Assembly (NCBI GenBank): GCA_014529385.2
Contig: CM043961.1
Coordinates: forward strand, 15,792,478 to 15,856,477
Source of the DNA: Adiantum capillus-veneris
Taxonomy: Eukaryota; Streptophyta; Polypodiopsida; Polypodiales; Pteridaceae
Reading direction: 5' to 3'
Length of the DNA: 64,000 nucleotides
The notes below the pieces were generated by a model that saw only the letters and a list, made by a program, of their open reading frames with translations, was not told the DNA's origin and ran no database searches. The translations under genes and the position numbers were made by a program. The first letter of the stretch is position 1; the number at the start of each line of letters is the position of its first letter. This document shows positions 36,370-48,293 of the stretch, one piece after another.

Positions 36370-36576
36370 CCCATTTAAGCTTAAATAACCTTGTCTCAAC
36401 TACAATATTAAACCAACTCATACATAAAGAATGGTTAATGAGATCATTGCTTGTGGAGAAGAGAATGTATTAATGCTTGTGTTAATGGATCGTATTAATG
36501 CTAATATTCCTTCCCCCGACATGATACACATGTAATGATTATGGTTAGTATAAAGGAATAACTGAGCAGCTACCTA

Positions 36577-38124
36577 CTAGCAAGCTTGGGACACAAAGCC
36601 AATTTGCGCATTGTCGATGTCGTAGAGCACCTTGTAGTTCTGATGGAGCATGCTTCCCACAATCTGGAGGCCGCCGGAAGTGGGGATCATGGCAAGGCAA
36701 TAGTTCCCCTGTTTATCCACTGGAATGAAGTAATTTTCTAGAGGGAGGGCTAGATCCAGCCCTTGCATGTGCAAAGTCAAGGGCGGGATCACCGTGCTTG
36801 GCTGCCCGCTTGTAATTGCGTAACAGAGGGGCAAGTACGGGTGGCTCATATACCTTGGCAGCCTCACAGATGCATCAAATGCTTGTTGCAATGCAACAAA
36901 AGCAGCATTAGGCACATATGTGTATGTGGTGCCTGAGTCCAAGATCATGCCCCCTCCTCCTGTGGAATCTATGGAAAATGTGCCTGCTGGGATGTTGAGC
37001 CTCTGATTGTTGACACTAAAGCCAAGCACATCAATGTAGTAAAGCGCTGCGACAACCGCCGGGTTCACAAGCATGGGCGTAAAGCCCATCGAAGAGGCGT
37101 TCTCTGCGGCAGCCTCGCCCATGAGCAGAGTGGTGGCTTTGCTAGAGGATGTGTCTGTTGGAGAGACAAGGCAATAGGAGAATTTCTTGCCCCCTAGAAC
37201 CTGGCCAAGCTGCGATGGGAGGGAGAGGGCGCTTTGCCCCATGCCCACCAATCCGGCAGCACCCCCGTATTCGCCTTGATTGTTGTAGCCGCACCCGAAT
37301 GCGAGTCCAGGGTATGCTGTCAAAGAGTTGTCTACATAAGACATGATGATGATGATGATGATGATGAGAAGAAGATTGGCAGCCCAAAAGCAAGAAATGA
37401 AAGAGGAACATTTCAAAGCTTGATTGTCATACTCTAATTAACATATACCTGTTGAGAGGAGAGTGAGAGTGTCAGTGCCAAGCTGGCCCTGGGTGCTGGC
37501 CTGGCTGGCATAGCTATAGGTGTAATGGCAGGAGGAGTCAGACTGGCATTGGCCGGGCAAAGACTGGCATGCCGGGCTCGAGCATGGCAACGCCGCATAC
37601 GTCGATGACGATGCTGGCACAAATGGAGCCGTGTCCTGATTCACACAAGCCTGGCAGGGCTGGCATTGCATCCATACCAGTTGGCTGCCTGTGTCCATGA
37701 TCATGGCAAATGTCTGCCCCGGTGTGCCGATTGTCATCTCCATCATGTAGAGACCTGGCCCTGCATTGACGGAGAACTTGGCGCTGGACGAGAACTGGCT
37801 GGACTCGTTGTTACGGCGCGCCACAATCGCCTCATTCAGCTGTGTGTTGAGCGCTTGAATTCGGGTGGCATCGTGCTGCGCGAGAGTGGCCAGTCGCTCT
37901 ACGAGCGTGGCATTATGCGGCACGACATCGGATCGAGGGAGGAGCCGCACGTTGTGCTGGACGTTACTGCTAGTTCTACTCTTTGAAGGAGTGGCGCCTT
38001 GGAGGCCTCTCCTGCCTATGAAGGCCATATTATTGCCAGCAGCAGCATAATGCAGCAAGTTGGCTATGGCTAGGAGGAACAAGAGCGCAAAAAACAAGGT
38101 GGTGGCAGCTGCTGAGGTCGCCAT
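36577..38124 (-). CDS. Nepenthesin-like pepsin-type aspartic protease, two exons
   Basis: The exons are 38124-37449 and 37331-36577 on the - strand. The 117-nt intron (37448-37332) has GT-AG ends, and joining in phase 1 gives a 476-residue protein. It starts with a hydrophobic signal peptide (residues ~8-28, FFALLFLLAIANLL), then a propeptide with a basic stretch. The mature A1 protease has the first catalytic motif DTGS (144-147), a Cys-rich loop after it (CQPCQAC..CSSPAC..C..CHY) typical of plant nepenthesin/atypical proteases, flap Tyr residues near 201-205, FGCG (237-240), and the second catalytic motif DSGT (357-360). No plant-specific insert is present. It would act as a secreted or vacuolar/apoplastic endopeptidase. 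Both catalytic motifs are intact. The ATG choice is supported by the signal peptide. It is the only intact host gene seen here. Confidence 0.92.
37332..37448 (-). other. Intron of the aspartic protease gene
   Basis: Donor CAACAG/GTATATG and acceptor TTATGTAG/ACAAC. The intron includes a run of ATC/ATG trinucleotides (37343-37367). Excision restores ..LLST-D-NSLTAYPGLAFGCG.., which fits the protein family. Confidence 0.85.
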
Positions 38125-38253
38125 TGCACACAGAAAGTATTAGCTGGCCCTCAGCTGCAGCTCTAGCTATGGTGGCACCAGCTACAGTACTAGAATGCGC
38201 AACCTGCAAGGAGGTGAGAGCTGCTGCTGAGCTGCCCTGCGCCATCGCCAGGA

Positions 38254-38260
38254 ATTTATA
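38254..38260 (-). promoter_or_regulatory. Candidate TATA box of the protease gene
   Basis: TATAAAT on the - strand, 130-136 bp upstream of the ATG, would leave a 5' UTR of about 100 nt. Confidence 0.45.
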
Positions 38261-38349
38261 CAAGCAGATGATCGCCATTGCTGGCTCAATCTCTGCTGCA
38301 GCTGCTTCAGCTACCGCTCCTCCAAGCTCCGCCAAGCCTTGACTTGCGC

Positions 38350-39486
38350 TTCGCAGCTAGTAACCAGCTACAGCTTCACCTACTAATTAGTAGGTCTTAC
38401 TAGTCAAACGTACCTAATCCCTTCTAAAGTGTTCGGCTTTAAAAATCAAATCAAATAATAAAACATACACAATTTGAAGGACTTACTGGTTGGGCATGTT
38501 CCTACCACGTGAGAATTTCTCTTCTTATATGTGTGTGTGAATAAGAAGAGGAAAGTGGAATATTAAAGTTTCTATCACCCAAGTGTGATAGATTAATTAT
38601 TACGTTTCCCTCTAGATCGAGTAGGCTAGTAGGTCTTCATGTTTCCCTCTAGAGTAGGCTAGTAAGCCTTCTCAAGACTCATCTGATAGATCTATGAGAT
38701 CTTTGAGCACTTGGCTCTCTCACACACTTCGATCCTCCTTTGTAGGTGCTTCTCTTCCAAATAAACAATGCACTTCCAAATAAACAATGCACTGCTCATC
38801 TCCACTCCTTTAGTCAAGCTCACATGAGGTTAATGCGTTGGTTTTTGAAGCCTTACCCAAGAAAGACTTGGAGATACAAGCTCAAGGAGGCTCTTTCTCT
38901 CAAGTTGCGAGTTTTCTCCCAACAACAAGGATGTTGCTTCTCAAGGTGTTTAAGTAGAGTTACCCCATCCACTCAACCTCGATAACCAAATTAGAATGCA
39001 CGATGAAATGTCAAGTGCATGCGCCTACTATATTGTTGCCTTAAATCAAGAAGCAAGGGCCATATAGTGGGATTCTTTTTTGACCTCTACCTTCTACTAG
39101 AGTTGATAGAGTCTCTTCAAAGAGCATCTTGGATTCCTAAAGAGGTAGGGGTGAACGCTCCTAATACTGTTCCCTACAATCTATATGTTTTTATCCTCAA
39201 ATTTGTAGAAATTGTTGTTAAGTTTCATCAAGCAGATAATGGTGGATGTTTAGTAATTCACCAGTCTACCTACCTCTTCAAATGGTCACTCAATTTTTCT
39301 CCAACATCCAAACCCACTCTCTTCACTTTTTTATGGACCAAACTCCTAAATCCCCCACTCCACTACGATCCTTGCACAAAGTACATCGTCAATCCACTTG
39401 GTCATGGTTTAGTAGAAAGGCCACATGAAGAGGTCACTATCGGGTTCTCTCGTAGACTCATATGGAGCTTGGACCTCTATTAGAGC
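38350..39486. other. Intergenic stretch upstream of the protease gene and outer copia
   Basis: Contains a short tandem copy of CTTCCAAATAAACAATGCA (38754-38791). A 154-codon open frame at 39019-39483 has no recognisable domain and I do not call it. Confidence 0.4.
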
Positions 39487-39662
39487 TCCATTGTTCGGGT
39501 AAAGGCGTGTACCTCTTACACCGGCCGGACACGCCAGAGGTGTTGACTGCCCATCGTTTGTACACACCTTATTCTTTACTAGATAGAAGAATAAGGGGCT
39601 CTTTCACACACATTGTGGTGAGCTTCTCCACTCACATCCCGTGCTCTCTCTCTCTCTCTCCC

Positions 39663-40669
39663 CCTTGATCTCACCACTCTGTTAGATAGAGTTTTGAGCA
39701 GCAACATTCAACTCAAGCACCAATTTGGTCCAATAGGAGCAGCCTTTGCAAGCCGTATTTGCAGCATCAATGGCTTCCTTTAGCACCCCCGTCTCAGGCA
39801 AGAGTTTTCTTGCGGTGGCAGTGGCACCAAGGAAGGACCCCATTGCCCGCCAAGAAGCAAAGATCACAACGCTTGAAGCTCAGATCCAAGAACTCATTAG
39901 GGAAAATCAGCAACTCAAACAACGTTTACTCAAGCTTGAAGACGTGCAGGAAGAGAGCCAAGTTCTGCTTGCAAAGGCTCACGAAGTCGAAGCCTCCATC
40001 ACCAAAACTATCATGGCGGATCAGAAGGAATCCCATGAAGCAACACACAAGAAGATTGATACCAAGATATATGTGGTTTTACAAGAATGCCAACTACAAG
40101 AATCTCTTGGCCTCAAGGTCAAAATTGGGGGGCTTCACCCACCGTGGTGCACCGACGAGGACACCCTCGAGGAAACAATCACCAAGCTCAATGACATTCT
40201 TCGACCTATCCACATCAAGCCCGAAGCAGTCTCTTGGATCAATGACACACATAGGCATGTGCCACCTGAGCATTGCATCCTCACTTTCAAGGACAAAGAC
40301 GAGCGGATGAAGTTGCTTCAACAATTTCGACTTCTCAAGGGAAAAAAGCTATGGATCGTTGAGGAACTAACCACAAATCAACTCAAGAATAAAGCAAGCG
40401 AGCTCAAGAAGATGCATGAAGCACGTAAACAAGGTAAATGGGCAGTCTATCGAGGTGGTAAAGTGGTCATCCAAGAGTTTCGAACTCCCAGATTGGCTTC
40501 CCCATCACCTGACCCCCCTTAGGTTTTTCTATTTTTCTTTCGGTTTTTTCCCTATCAATGGTCCCTTAGACCTTAAGTGATATGTATTCCATGCTCTCAC
40601 TCAGAAGAAATTGATGTACTGTTTTGTTTTGGTCCCATAGGTCATATCTGACCTGCGCGGATGATAAAT

Positions 40670-40673
<4 letters not shown>
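39663..40673 (+). mobile_element. Insertion carrying a LINE ORF1-like gene
   Basis: This segment is absent from the 3' LTR and lies exactly in the CT tract of the LTR. It encodes one ORF1-like protein and no RT. It ends ATAAATCAA before the CT tract. It could be a truncated or ORF1-only non-LTR element, or a retrocopy. Confidence 0.55.
39770..40522 (+). CDS. LINE ORF1p-like RNA-binding protein
   Basis: The 250-codon frame has ATG at 39770; the frame extends upstream without ATG. A coiled coil lies at residues ~25-80 (IARQEAKITTLEAQIQELI). The C-terminal half resembles the L1 ORF1p RNA-recognition and C-terminal domains: CILTFKDKDERMKLLQQFRLL, then the pattern of a lysine-rich helix and WAVYRGGKVVIQEF, comparable to the W.rnGkvfv end of L1 ORF1p. 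ORF1p binds element RNA as a trimer and acts as a chaperone. The frame is open and unbroken, but no partner ORF2 is next to it. Assignment is by pattern, so it is moderate. Confidence 0.5.
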   Translation: MASFSTPVSGKSFLAVAVAPRKDPIARQEAKITTLEAQIQELIRENQQLKQRLLKLEDVQEESQVLLAKAHEVEASITKTIMADQKESHEATHKKIDTKIYVVLQECQLQESLGLKVKIGGLHPPWCTDEDTLEETITKLNDILRPIHIKPEAVSWINDTHRHVPPEHCILTFKDKDERMKLLQQFRLLKGKKLWIVEELTTNQLKNKASELKKMHEARKQGKWAVYRGGKVVIQEFRTPRLASPSPDPP

Positions 40674-40730
<57 letters not shown>

Positions 40731-40776
40731 CTCCCTATTCCTCTCCACACAGGTATCACATTTGCACACTCACAAT

Positions 40777-40788
40777 TGGTATCAGAGC
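40777..40788 (+). promoter_or_regulatory. PBS of the outer copia
   Basis: TGGTATCAGAGC, complementary to initiator tRNA-Met, begins two bases after the LTR end. Confidence 0.9.
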
Positions 40789-42029
40789 GCATGGCGATTG
40801 TAGGGAGCATTATAGTTTCAAGAGCTTCGAAGCGATAGCGTTCTTGTTCTTGGTGGTGGAGAGATCAAGAAATCTTGGAAGATTTGTAAGAACGCAATGG
40901 GACCTTGTGAGAGTATGCTCTTGTGGAATCTCAAAAGACAGTGAGGAAGAAGGTGATGTCCTGAAAACTATGTCTGTAGCAGTATTGTTTTCAATTTTTT
41001 TCCTTCTTGTAGATTGCAAATCTTAAATTCTACCTCGCGTGCCCCTTCGTTGAGACATGCTCTACAATTTGCAAGAGAAAGTCTTTGCAATTTCCTCACT
41101 GTTTTGCTGACATTTAACTCAGACTGACTACATACAGGAAAATTCAGGTTTTTTGTTTTGCTAGTATGATGCACTTTTGGAAGAATGATAGGTGCTCGAA
41201 GTTGTGGGTGTATAAATTTTGAGGTTGAAAATGAAACTTTAGCTTATGCAGAGCTTGAGGTTTGAAGTTTTTTGGTAGATTTGGGTAAAGAATCACGGAG
41301 GCGTTTACACACCATCGAAACAGTCTCTTGAGAGATGTTTTTTTCTAAGCACACAGGTGGATCTTATTTCATCAATTTTTCATAAGACAAATTGACAGTG
41401 ATTTTTTGCTTTGGTTCATGGTATTTGTTATGGCACATGGTTCATGGCCATTGTACATGCATTTCGGCAAGCACTTTCAAGTGCTGGTGAGCTCTCCTGA
41501 GAGCATTGTTTCTACATTGATCAACTTTCTGATTTGAACATATTTCAATGCTTGTTTATGCGTGGTCACTCTGTTGATGTACATTGAGTGCGGATTGCCA
41601 TTGTATATGACATTGTGGAGCCGATTTGGCATTTCTACTCATTGGCATTGAGTAGTGTTATGGTTTATGGTCTTTTGAGTCCTCTTTTGGTGACTAAAGT
41701 GGTCAAGGTTTACTCCCACTTTGCCATATCCTTTGTTGAAAAAATTTTCTCACTTTATAGTGGCCGAGAGCTTCTCTCACTTTGGCATCTTGGATGTAGT
41801 TTATGGTTTGAGAGTTTGCATTGAGATTTCACTCATTTTGTAGGGGAGACTCTATCCGATTTTCACTACATTTCTTGCCATACTTTTGGCTTGATTGCCA
41901 TACACTCTTTTGATGTTTTTGTGGTCGTTGGATTGAGATAGTGATTCTCTCTTTTTATGGTCGACTTTGCTCCCACATTGAGGGGCATATGGTTGTTTTT
42001 GGACACGGATTTTTGTTCTTGTATCCACT
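40789..42029 (+). other. Leader or decayed gag region of the outer copia
   Basis: No coding frame of substance. It begins right after the PBS, and its right end abuts an LTR-like sequence at 42030. Confidence 0.45.
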
Positions 42030-42449
42030 TTTTGGGGTAAGCCTTAGCTTACACTCACAGTAAGAACACTCCCTAAAAGCCAAGCATGCACCAATTAAGA
42101 GCATAGTCACATTATTCCTTTGGAACCTACAAAGCCTCACACATGCTACTTATTCCATACACACATGCTACACGCTTGATGGACACATGCCACTTGTCGT
42201 AGATCACACTACCCTTGCCATTTCCATTTGTGGTGCATTCCATTTAACCATTGATTGCACTTCTCTACATTGAGCCTATATATGGCCAATACCCAAAGCT
42301 TGTAATTCTCTCTCTAATCCTAATCAATCAAGCAAGATATTTTCATTTCATATTGTGTATTGAGCTCACTCTCTAATCTACTCCCAATTATCTATTGGCT
42401 ATGGTGCAACCATGAATGCTTCATTGGTCTATCCACCATAAGCTTTACA
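42030..42449 (+). repeat. Copia LTR, left arm of an inverted pair
   Basis: Begins TTTTGGGGTAAG and ends AGCTTTACA. A PBS-like TGGTATCCAAGC follows at 42452-42463 (two changes from the iMet PBS). The reverse complement lies at 43685-44078. Confidence 0.8.
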
Positions 42450-43254
42450 TGTGGTATCCAAGCTAATGCGCAATTAGCATTTCCTAATTGCACCGGTCAA
42501 CATCTCTATGCTAGATTTATTACTCTCTCTTTTAGCACTAAATTGATTCATAACCCTTAAGGACTAGGAAAATTAAGTTCAATCCTAATTATCTCTTCTC
42601 GCTTGGATTTGGGTATGTCTATATGGCCACTTCCCTAACCAAGTGACTAGAGCTAATTGGTAGCGAGCACTTGTTTTTTTTTTTTGCTTCATTGGTTTGG
42701 CTTGATTGATTTTACTTTATTTTTTGTTGATTTCTCTTCCTACTTTTTCAAGCCGTGTCACTTCGCTTGATAGCATTGACTCAATATTGCAATTCATGTG
42801 TGTGCATAGTGCTTTTCACAAGGTCTCCAAACACTCATCTATACCCCTCTCGGCACAAGCGTTGATCGTCCATGCCTTGATTAAGTCCTTATTTTTTCAC
42901 GCTTGATTTCTTTTGTAAGTCCTTGCTAATAGCAGCCATTTCATAAGTGTGTGTGTGTGTGTGTGTGTGCTCCCTTTGTCTAAAGTTGTATGGCCTAAAA
43001 GCCAAAGGAAAAGCTACCGTTCTGTTTTGCTGACAATGGTGGGAACCACTTCAAAAAAACCTTTTTTAACTATTCATTTTTCCAAGGCTTTTTCCTCATT
43101 TTCAAAAGTGTAAGTGCTACCCAATAGGGCCCACTGTCGTGACTCTCCAGTGCCTGGTTGGCCTCATTGAATAGGCTTGTCAAGACCTGCAAACCCCTCG
43201 CGTTGTTGACTGTTGCAACCCAAATCCACATTCCACATTGCTACCTCGTCATCA

Positions 43255-43256
<2 letters not shown>

Positions 43257-43297
<41 letters not shown>
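43257..43297. repeat. Poly-C tract, 41 bp
   Basis: Uninterrupted C on the + strand. Confidence 0.95.
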
Positions 43298-43684
43298 ATA
43301 TAGAAACTAGCCATTAGTTGCACTCACCTGCTCATCTACGACTCCCAAATTCCGGTGCAAAGCATTGCAAGTTTTTTGCTCTTCATCCTGGATTCCTCAT
43401 TATCTGCAACTCGTAGCAATCCGTTTGCTAGATATCACCTCTGGAGCACTCTTTGGTACCTAGCCTATTGTGCTTAAAGCTCACGCTTCCCTTGAGTGCC
43501 TCACAGCCAGTTGTCCTCATAGCAGAATCTTATAACCTATGCCACAACTCACTGCCTCTGCCTTGCACACTCACTGGCTTGGTCGACTGTCCACGCTGCC
43601 CTGCTACACCGCCACACATGTGCATACCATAAGTCTACCTATAGCCACTGCGAGCATACACAAATCTCACTTTTGCAAGAGTGG

Positions 43685-44078
43685 TGTAAAGCTTATGGTG
43701 GATAGACCAATGAAGCATTCATGGTTGCACCATAGCCAATAGATAATTGGGAGCAAATTAGAGAGTGATCTCAATACACACTATGGAATGAAAATATCTT
43801 TCTTGATTGATTAGAATTAGAGAGAGAATAGGCTCAATGTAGAGAAGTGCAATCAATGGTTGAATGGATATGCACCGCAAGTGGAAATGGCAAGGGAAGT
43901 GTGCGCTACCACAAGTGGCATGTGGCCATCAAATATGTAGCATGTGTGTATGGAATGAGTAGCATGTGTGAGGCTTTGTAGGTTCCATAGGAATAATGTG
44001 ACTATGCTCTTAGTTGGTGCATGCTTGGCTTTTAGGGAGTGTTCTCACTGTGAGTGTACGCTAAGTTTTACCCCAACA
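43685..44078 (-). repeat. Copia LTR, right arm of an inverted pair
   Basis: On the - strand it begins TGTTGGGGTAAAAC and ends GCTTTACA, matching 42030-42449. The 5 bp beyond its 3' end, read on -, are ccact, the same as the 5 bp before the left LTR (42025-42029). Confidence 0.8.
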
Positions 44079-44831
44079 TACACCCTTGTAAGTTGAAGCT
44101 TACATGAAATGCATGGATTTTGATCCGGGAGGCTAGCATGGGTTACATATTCGTGTAACTACATGGGGCTCATAAGATGGACTGTGATGCAAGAATAGTG
44201 TAGGTCTTACCTCCAAACTTTATGGTTTGCGTATAAACACTTAACAATGCAGGTTATCATTTTCTTTGGGAACTTCATTAAGGCCTCAACTTCTATGCTT
44301 TTATTTCCTTGATTTTGGAATTTAGAGTATTTAGATGATGGTGCACATGGGATCTATGTTAGGTGCATATACAACATGGAAGAACATTTTGGGTATATTC
44401 GTGATGATATCAGTGCTTTGGTTATAGGGTGGTCTTACCAAAGTGTCTAAAACCCCTTACAATCTCAAGCTTATGTTTAGCATACATAGCATAAATGGTT
44501 ACAACTTTCTCTAAGAGCATTGATGAGTCGATTTTTATGTACATTACAATCATTACCAAGAGCTTGGATGTTTTGTCTTGCTTTGATTGCCTTGATTTCT
44601 TCCAGGTTGGATGCCTTGAAAATGCTTTGCAAATCTAAATCCTCGAATGCTTGATGAGCTTCAAAGTGTTGTTGCTTTGCTATTATGGAGGCTAAGGGAA
44701 CTTGGGAGTTCAGAGAGAAGGAAATAGAAAGACAAGTATTTTTGTGTGCTCACCGTGGGAGACTCACTTAGTGAAAATCTAAAGAAAAGTTAAATAGATA
44801 AGCCAATAAGAGAAAGCCGAGGTTGAGTATA
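44079..44831. other. Outer copia interior, left of the chromovirus
   Basis: No supported coding frame. It contains decayed sequence probably belonging to the inverted copia copy and the outer element. Confidence 0.35.
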
Positions 44832-44836
44832 ATTGA

Positions 44837-46452
44837 TGTAATGGAAATTGCCTATGATCTTTGGAAGTAGTGGAATTAGCAAAATTAGGTGAAGCACTTT
44901 TAAGAGATTACTTTGTGAGCATAGCGGGTGAACTTAGTTGATGGTAGCAACATAATCATGATACTTAGTTAACCTGACATGAACAATACTTTTGCAAGAG
45001 AGAGAGAGAGAGAGTTTAGAGAACATGACAATAGTTGAGGACCGGATTCATATGGAGCCGATCTCCCCTCCAATAGGCATTTGTATTATAGTTTCTCCCA
45101 TCAAGAGAGACTTGGTACAATACAATCTTTGTGTTCCTTGTGACCTAGGTGATGCAATGAAGATGGAAAGCCTCATGCATCACAAACATAACATAAACTT
45201 GAAGAAAACATTAACTATCCCAAGCCTCAGTACCAAGGCCTCAAACACCTTCAAAGGTGGAGAGAGCTAGCGGGGAATGAGGATAGGGAAGAGGAAGAAG
45301 AAACATTCCATAGGAGAAAGAAGTAGTTCCTCACTTATCATTACTCTTCTTACTAGCATACATAATAGCATAATAATGGAGATGGAGAATATGGCAAGCT
45401 TAAGCATTGAAGCATGACTCTTGGTTGGATTTGCATTCCATAGCCAAGAGTGTTGGTGTAGGCTTTCACTCTCACAAGCTTGGAGAAGGAGGTGGTGTTC
45501 CTCAACTTTCACCAAGTGAGAATGATGTCTCAAGTGAGTATGTGTGATGGTGTGTATCCTCCTAACACCCCTCCTCCTTGCTTTGGGAAAAAATTATACT
45601 TGCTACAAGCTCATTGGACCCCTCTCCCCTTAGCCAATCACATACAGCCTGCAGTCAAGCACATGGGTAGTCTTTTGACAAGTGTCCTCCTTACCCCTTA
45701 GAGAGAGAGAGCTTGAAAATGTCTAGGTATTTGTTAGGTGGAAGTAAAAGCTAATTGGACCCCTCTTTAGCCCAACCAATAGCATTCAAGCACCCATGTG
45801 GTAAAGCTTAGTGAGAGTCTGACATGTGTCCCATGTGCTCTTTTAGAATTCCCATAACTTTGAGATTTTTATGCATAGGAAGTTTCTCAAGAAACTTCCT
45901 CATTAAGTGAGTAGGTTCTCTTTTTGACTCAAGCATCTTACCCCTCATGCATACGAAGCTTCTCAAGCAACTTCCTCATTAAATGTGACAAGTACCTCAA
46001 GTACCTTAGTCATCAAGCATGACAAGCACCTTAGGTGGAGTTCCCACCTCAAGCACAACCCTAGCTTGCCTAAGTTTAGGTCGGCTTCCCACCTCAAGCA
46101 CAGCCCTAGCTTGCCTAAGTTTAGATAGGGTTCTCACCTCAAGCATGCTTGCCTAAGGTTCTCACCTCAAGCACAACCCTAGCTTGCTTAAGGTCAAAAG
46201 GACTTTTAACACTAGCCATTGGAGGTCTTTAATGAAGCTAACCCTAAGGTCTTTTAAGCTTCATTAGTTAACCTTGCTCTTTGACAGACCATCTCTCATT
46301 TGGGCCCCTTTACCATTGGCCCCGTGTTGAGATAGATCCGTAAGCACATGTCTATATTCTAACCCTTGTTCCCGTTTATTATCCCATATTAAATGATCAG
46401 TTTAATATGAGAAAATCATTTGGGTTGGTTAGATATTATATATTTGATGACA
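44837..46452 (-). repeat. 3' LTR of the chromovirus (1616 bp)
   Basis: On - it runs from TGTCATCAAATATA to ..CCATTACA. It contains direct sub-repeats at 46041-46194. It differs from the other LTR mainly by point changes and sub-repeat number. Confidence 0.95.
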
Positions 46453-46465
46453 TTACCTCTCTCTT
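46453..46465 (-). promoter_or_regulatory. PPT of the chromovirus
   Basis: On the - strand AAGAGAGAGGTAA directly precedes the 3' LTR. Confidence 0.75.
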
Positions 46466-46809
46466 GAAATCATAGTCGTCCTCGACTATGAGGTAAAAGA
46501 GATAAATTCATAGCCATTAGTCAATTTGTCTTAGCGGGTAGAGGATCCATTTTTACCGTACGACATCATTCCAAGATGGATGACTAATCTATTTGGTGCC
46601 TGGGAGACATAGCTGCCGCAAACATGTCTGCTCTTTAGTCCATTTAATTCTCCCAAGTAGAGTGACAAATTCTACATGGTGTTTGAGAGACGTCGTCATC
46701 CCAAACATGATTCTTAATATGCATACTACTTAAATTTGTGCACAATAAAGAGAGAACTAGTCTTATAAGACAAAAACATTAATTATTTGAAAAAAACATG
46801 TACATTTGG

Positions 46810-48293
46810 TTACTCTAATGTAGCATTGTAAGCGTTGACAAGGTTCATACTATCCTTAAGCTGGATTCCTTGCATCCATCTAGCATCTTCAAAAGGATAA
46901 TTTTTGAACTTAATAAGATACCATCGCATAATCTTACCATGTCGTAGTACCTTGTCTTCATGCCGAAGAATAGCTTCGGGTTGTAGTACCTCTTCTTGAT
47001 CTTCGATTTCGGGAGGGTCTTCAATAATTGGTTCATTTGGAGGCTCTCCTTTGTAGGGCTTGAGTAGGCTCACATGAAAAGCACTGTGTATGAGCCAATG
47101 GTTAGGTAGCTTGAGTTGATAAGCTACCTCATTGATTGGCTTCAAAATTTGAAAAGGACCATAGTATCTTTTTTCTAGTTTAGTATAATACTTTTGATGG
47201 CCTGTAGGGCTTTTGCCCATCGTTTGCCTCAATCGAGCCTTAGGAAACTTAAGTAAGACCCAATCATTTTTTTTGAACGTTAAGGCCCTTCTGTGCTTGT
47301 CAGCAGCAGTTTTTTGCCTTAGTTGGGAGATGGATATAGCCTCCTTAATCTTTTGAATAGATGTTTGCAGATCACAGGTATACTCATCGGCAGTGAAGAT
47401 CTTCCCATGTACTTTGAGTAGCAAGGGACTTTTAGGTCTTCCTTCTATGATTTCAAAAGGTGCTTTTCTCGTAGAAGTATGGATAGTATTATTATACGCA
47501 TACTCTACAAGAGGTAAGTACTTTTCCCATTGTGAGCATTGATCTACTTCTGTGACATAGGTTTTAGTAGATCAAGAATCGTAAGATTGGCTATCTCACT
47601 TTGGCCATCCGTTTGTGGGTGATAGGCCGAAGAGAAATTCAATCTTGTACCTAGATTTTCAAAGAGACCTTTCCAATAATTACTGGTCATTCTAGGATCT
47701 CTATCTGACACGATGGACGTTGGCAATCCATGGTGTTTGAAAATCTATGATATGAAGAGAGTTGCCATTTGGTGTGCCTTAATAGTCTTCTTGACAGGGA
47801 TAAAGTGTGCTTGCTTGCTAAACCTGTTGACTATTGTACATATTCCTGTATTCCCATGAATAGATTTTGGTAATCCAAAGATAAAATCCATGGATATACT
47901 CTCCCATGGTGAATTAGGAATTGGCAATGGTTGGTGTAATCCAAGTTGCTTCCCTCTATCATACTTGGTCTTTTGGCATACTACGCATTTTGAAACATAC
48001 TCTTGTATGTCCACTTTCATGGTAGGCCAATGAAAGTACGTCTCTACTCCTTGAAGAGTAGGTTGAATGCCTCTATGACCCGCATAGGCAGGAGCATGGG
48101 ATTCATACATAACTTTCTCACGAAGGGAGTGGGTAACACATAGCCTATTGCCATGGAGAAGATAACCATCCTGCAAGGTGAATGGTTCCTCTTTCTTCCC
48201 CAAAGAAAGAGCTGACATTATTTCTTTAAAGTAAGAGTCAGCAGCATACTCATCTATCATAGAAGATAGATCATTGTGAGTTGCTATTGACAC
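46810..48293 (-). pseudogene. Integrase and chromodomain of the chromovirus
   Basis: The HHCC module is in 48293-47745 (YESHAPAYAGHRG..CVVCQKTK). The first catalytic Asp is in SMDFIFGLP, the second in VSDRDPRMTS (47726-47544) and the Glu in TDGQSEIAN. The 47424-46810 frame carries the C-terminal domain (FKKNDWVLLKFPKARL) and ends in a chromodomain-like stretch (ILRHEDKVLRHGKIMRWYLI, then KFKNYPFEDARWM). Chromodomains steer chromoviruses to heterochromatin. Breaks lie near 47740 and 47540-47430. Confidence 0.88.

Larger units (their letters stand above)
39492..40774 (+). repeat. 5' LTR of the outer copia, interrupted
   Basis: 39492-39662 and about 40672-40774 match the 3' LTR 61008-61231, including TTGCACACTCACA at the end and the TTATTCTTTACTAG motif. 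The intervening ~1.0 kb is an insertion within the (CT)n tract. Confidence 0.8.

Noticed and set aside
39019-39483. 154-codon + strand frame upstream of the outer copia
   Set aside because: No domain, atypical composition, and no supporting start or neighbour.
44992-45533. Short ORFs in the chromovirus LTRs that recur at 57658-58207
   Set aside because: They are duplicated because they lie inside LTRs; frames overlap on both strands and show no domain.
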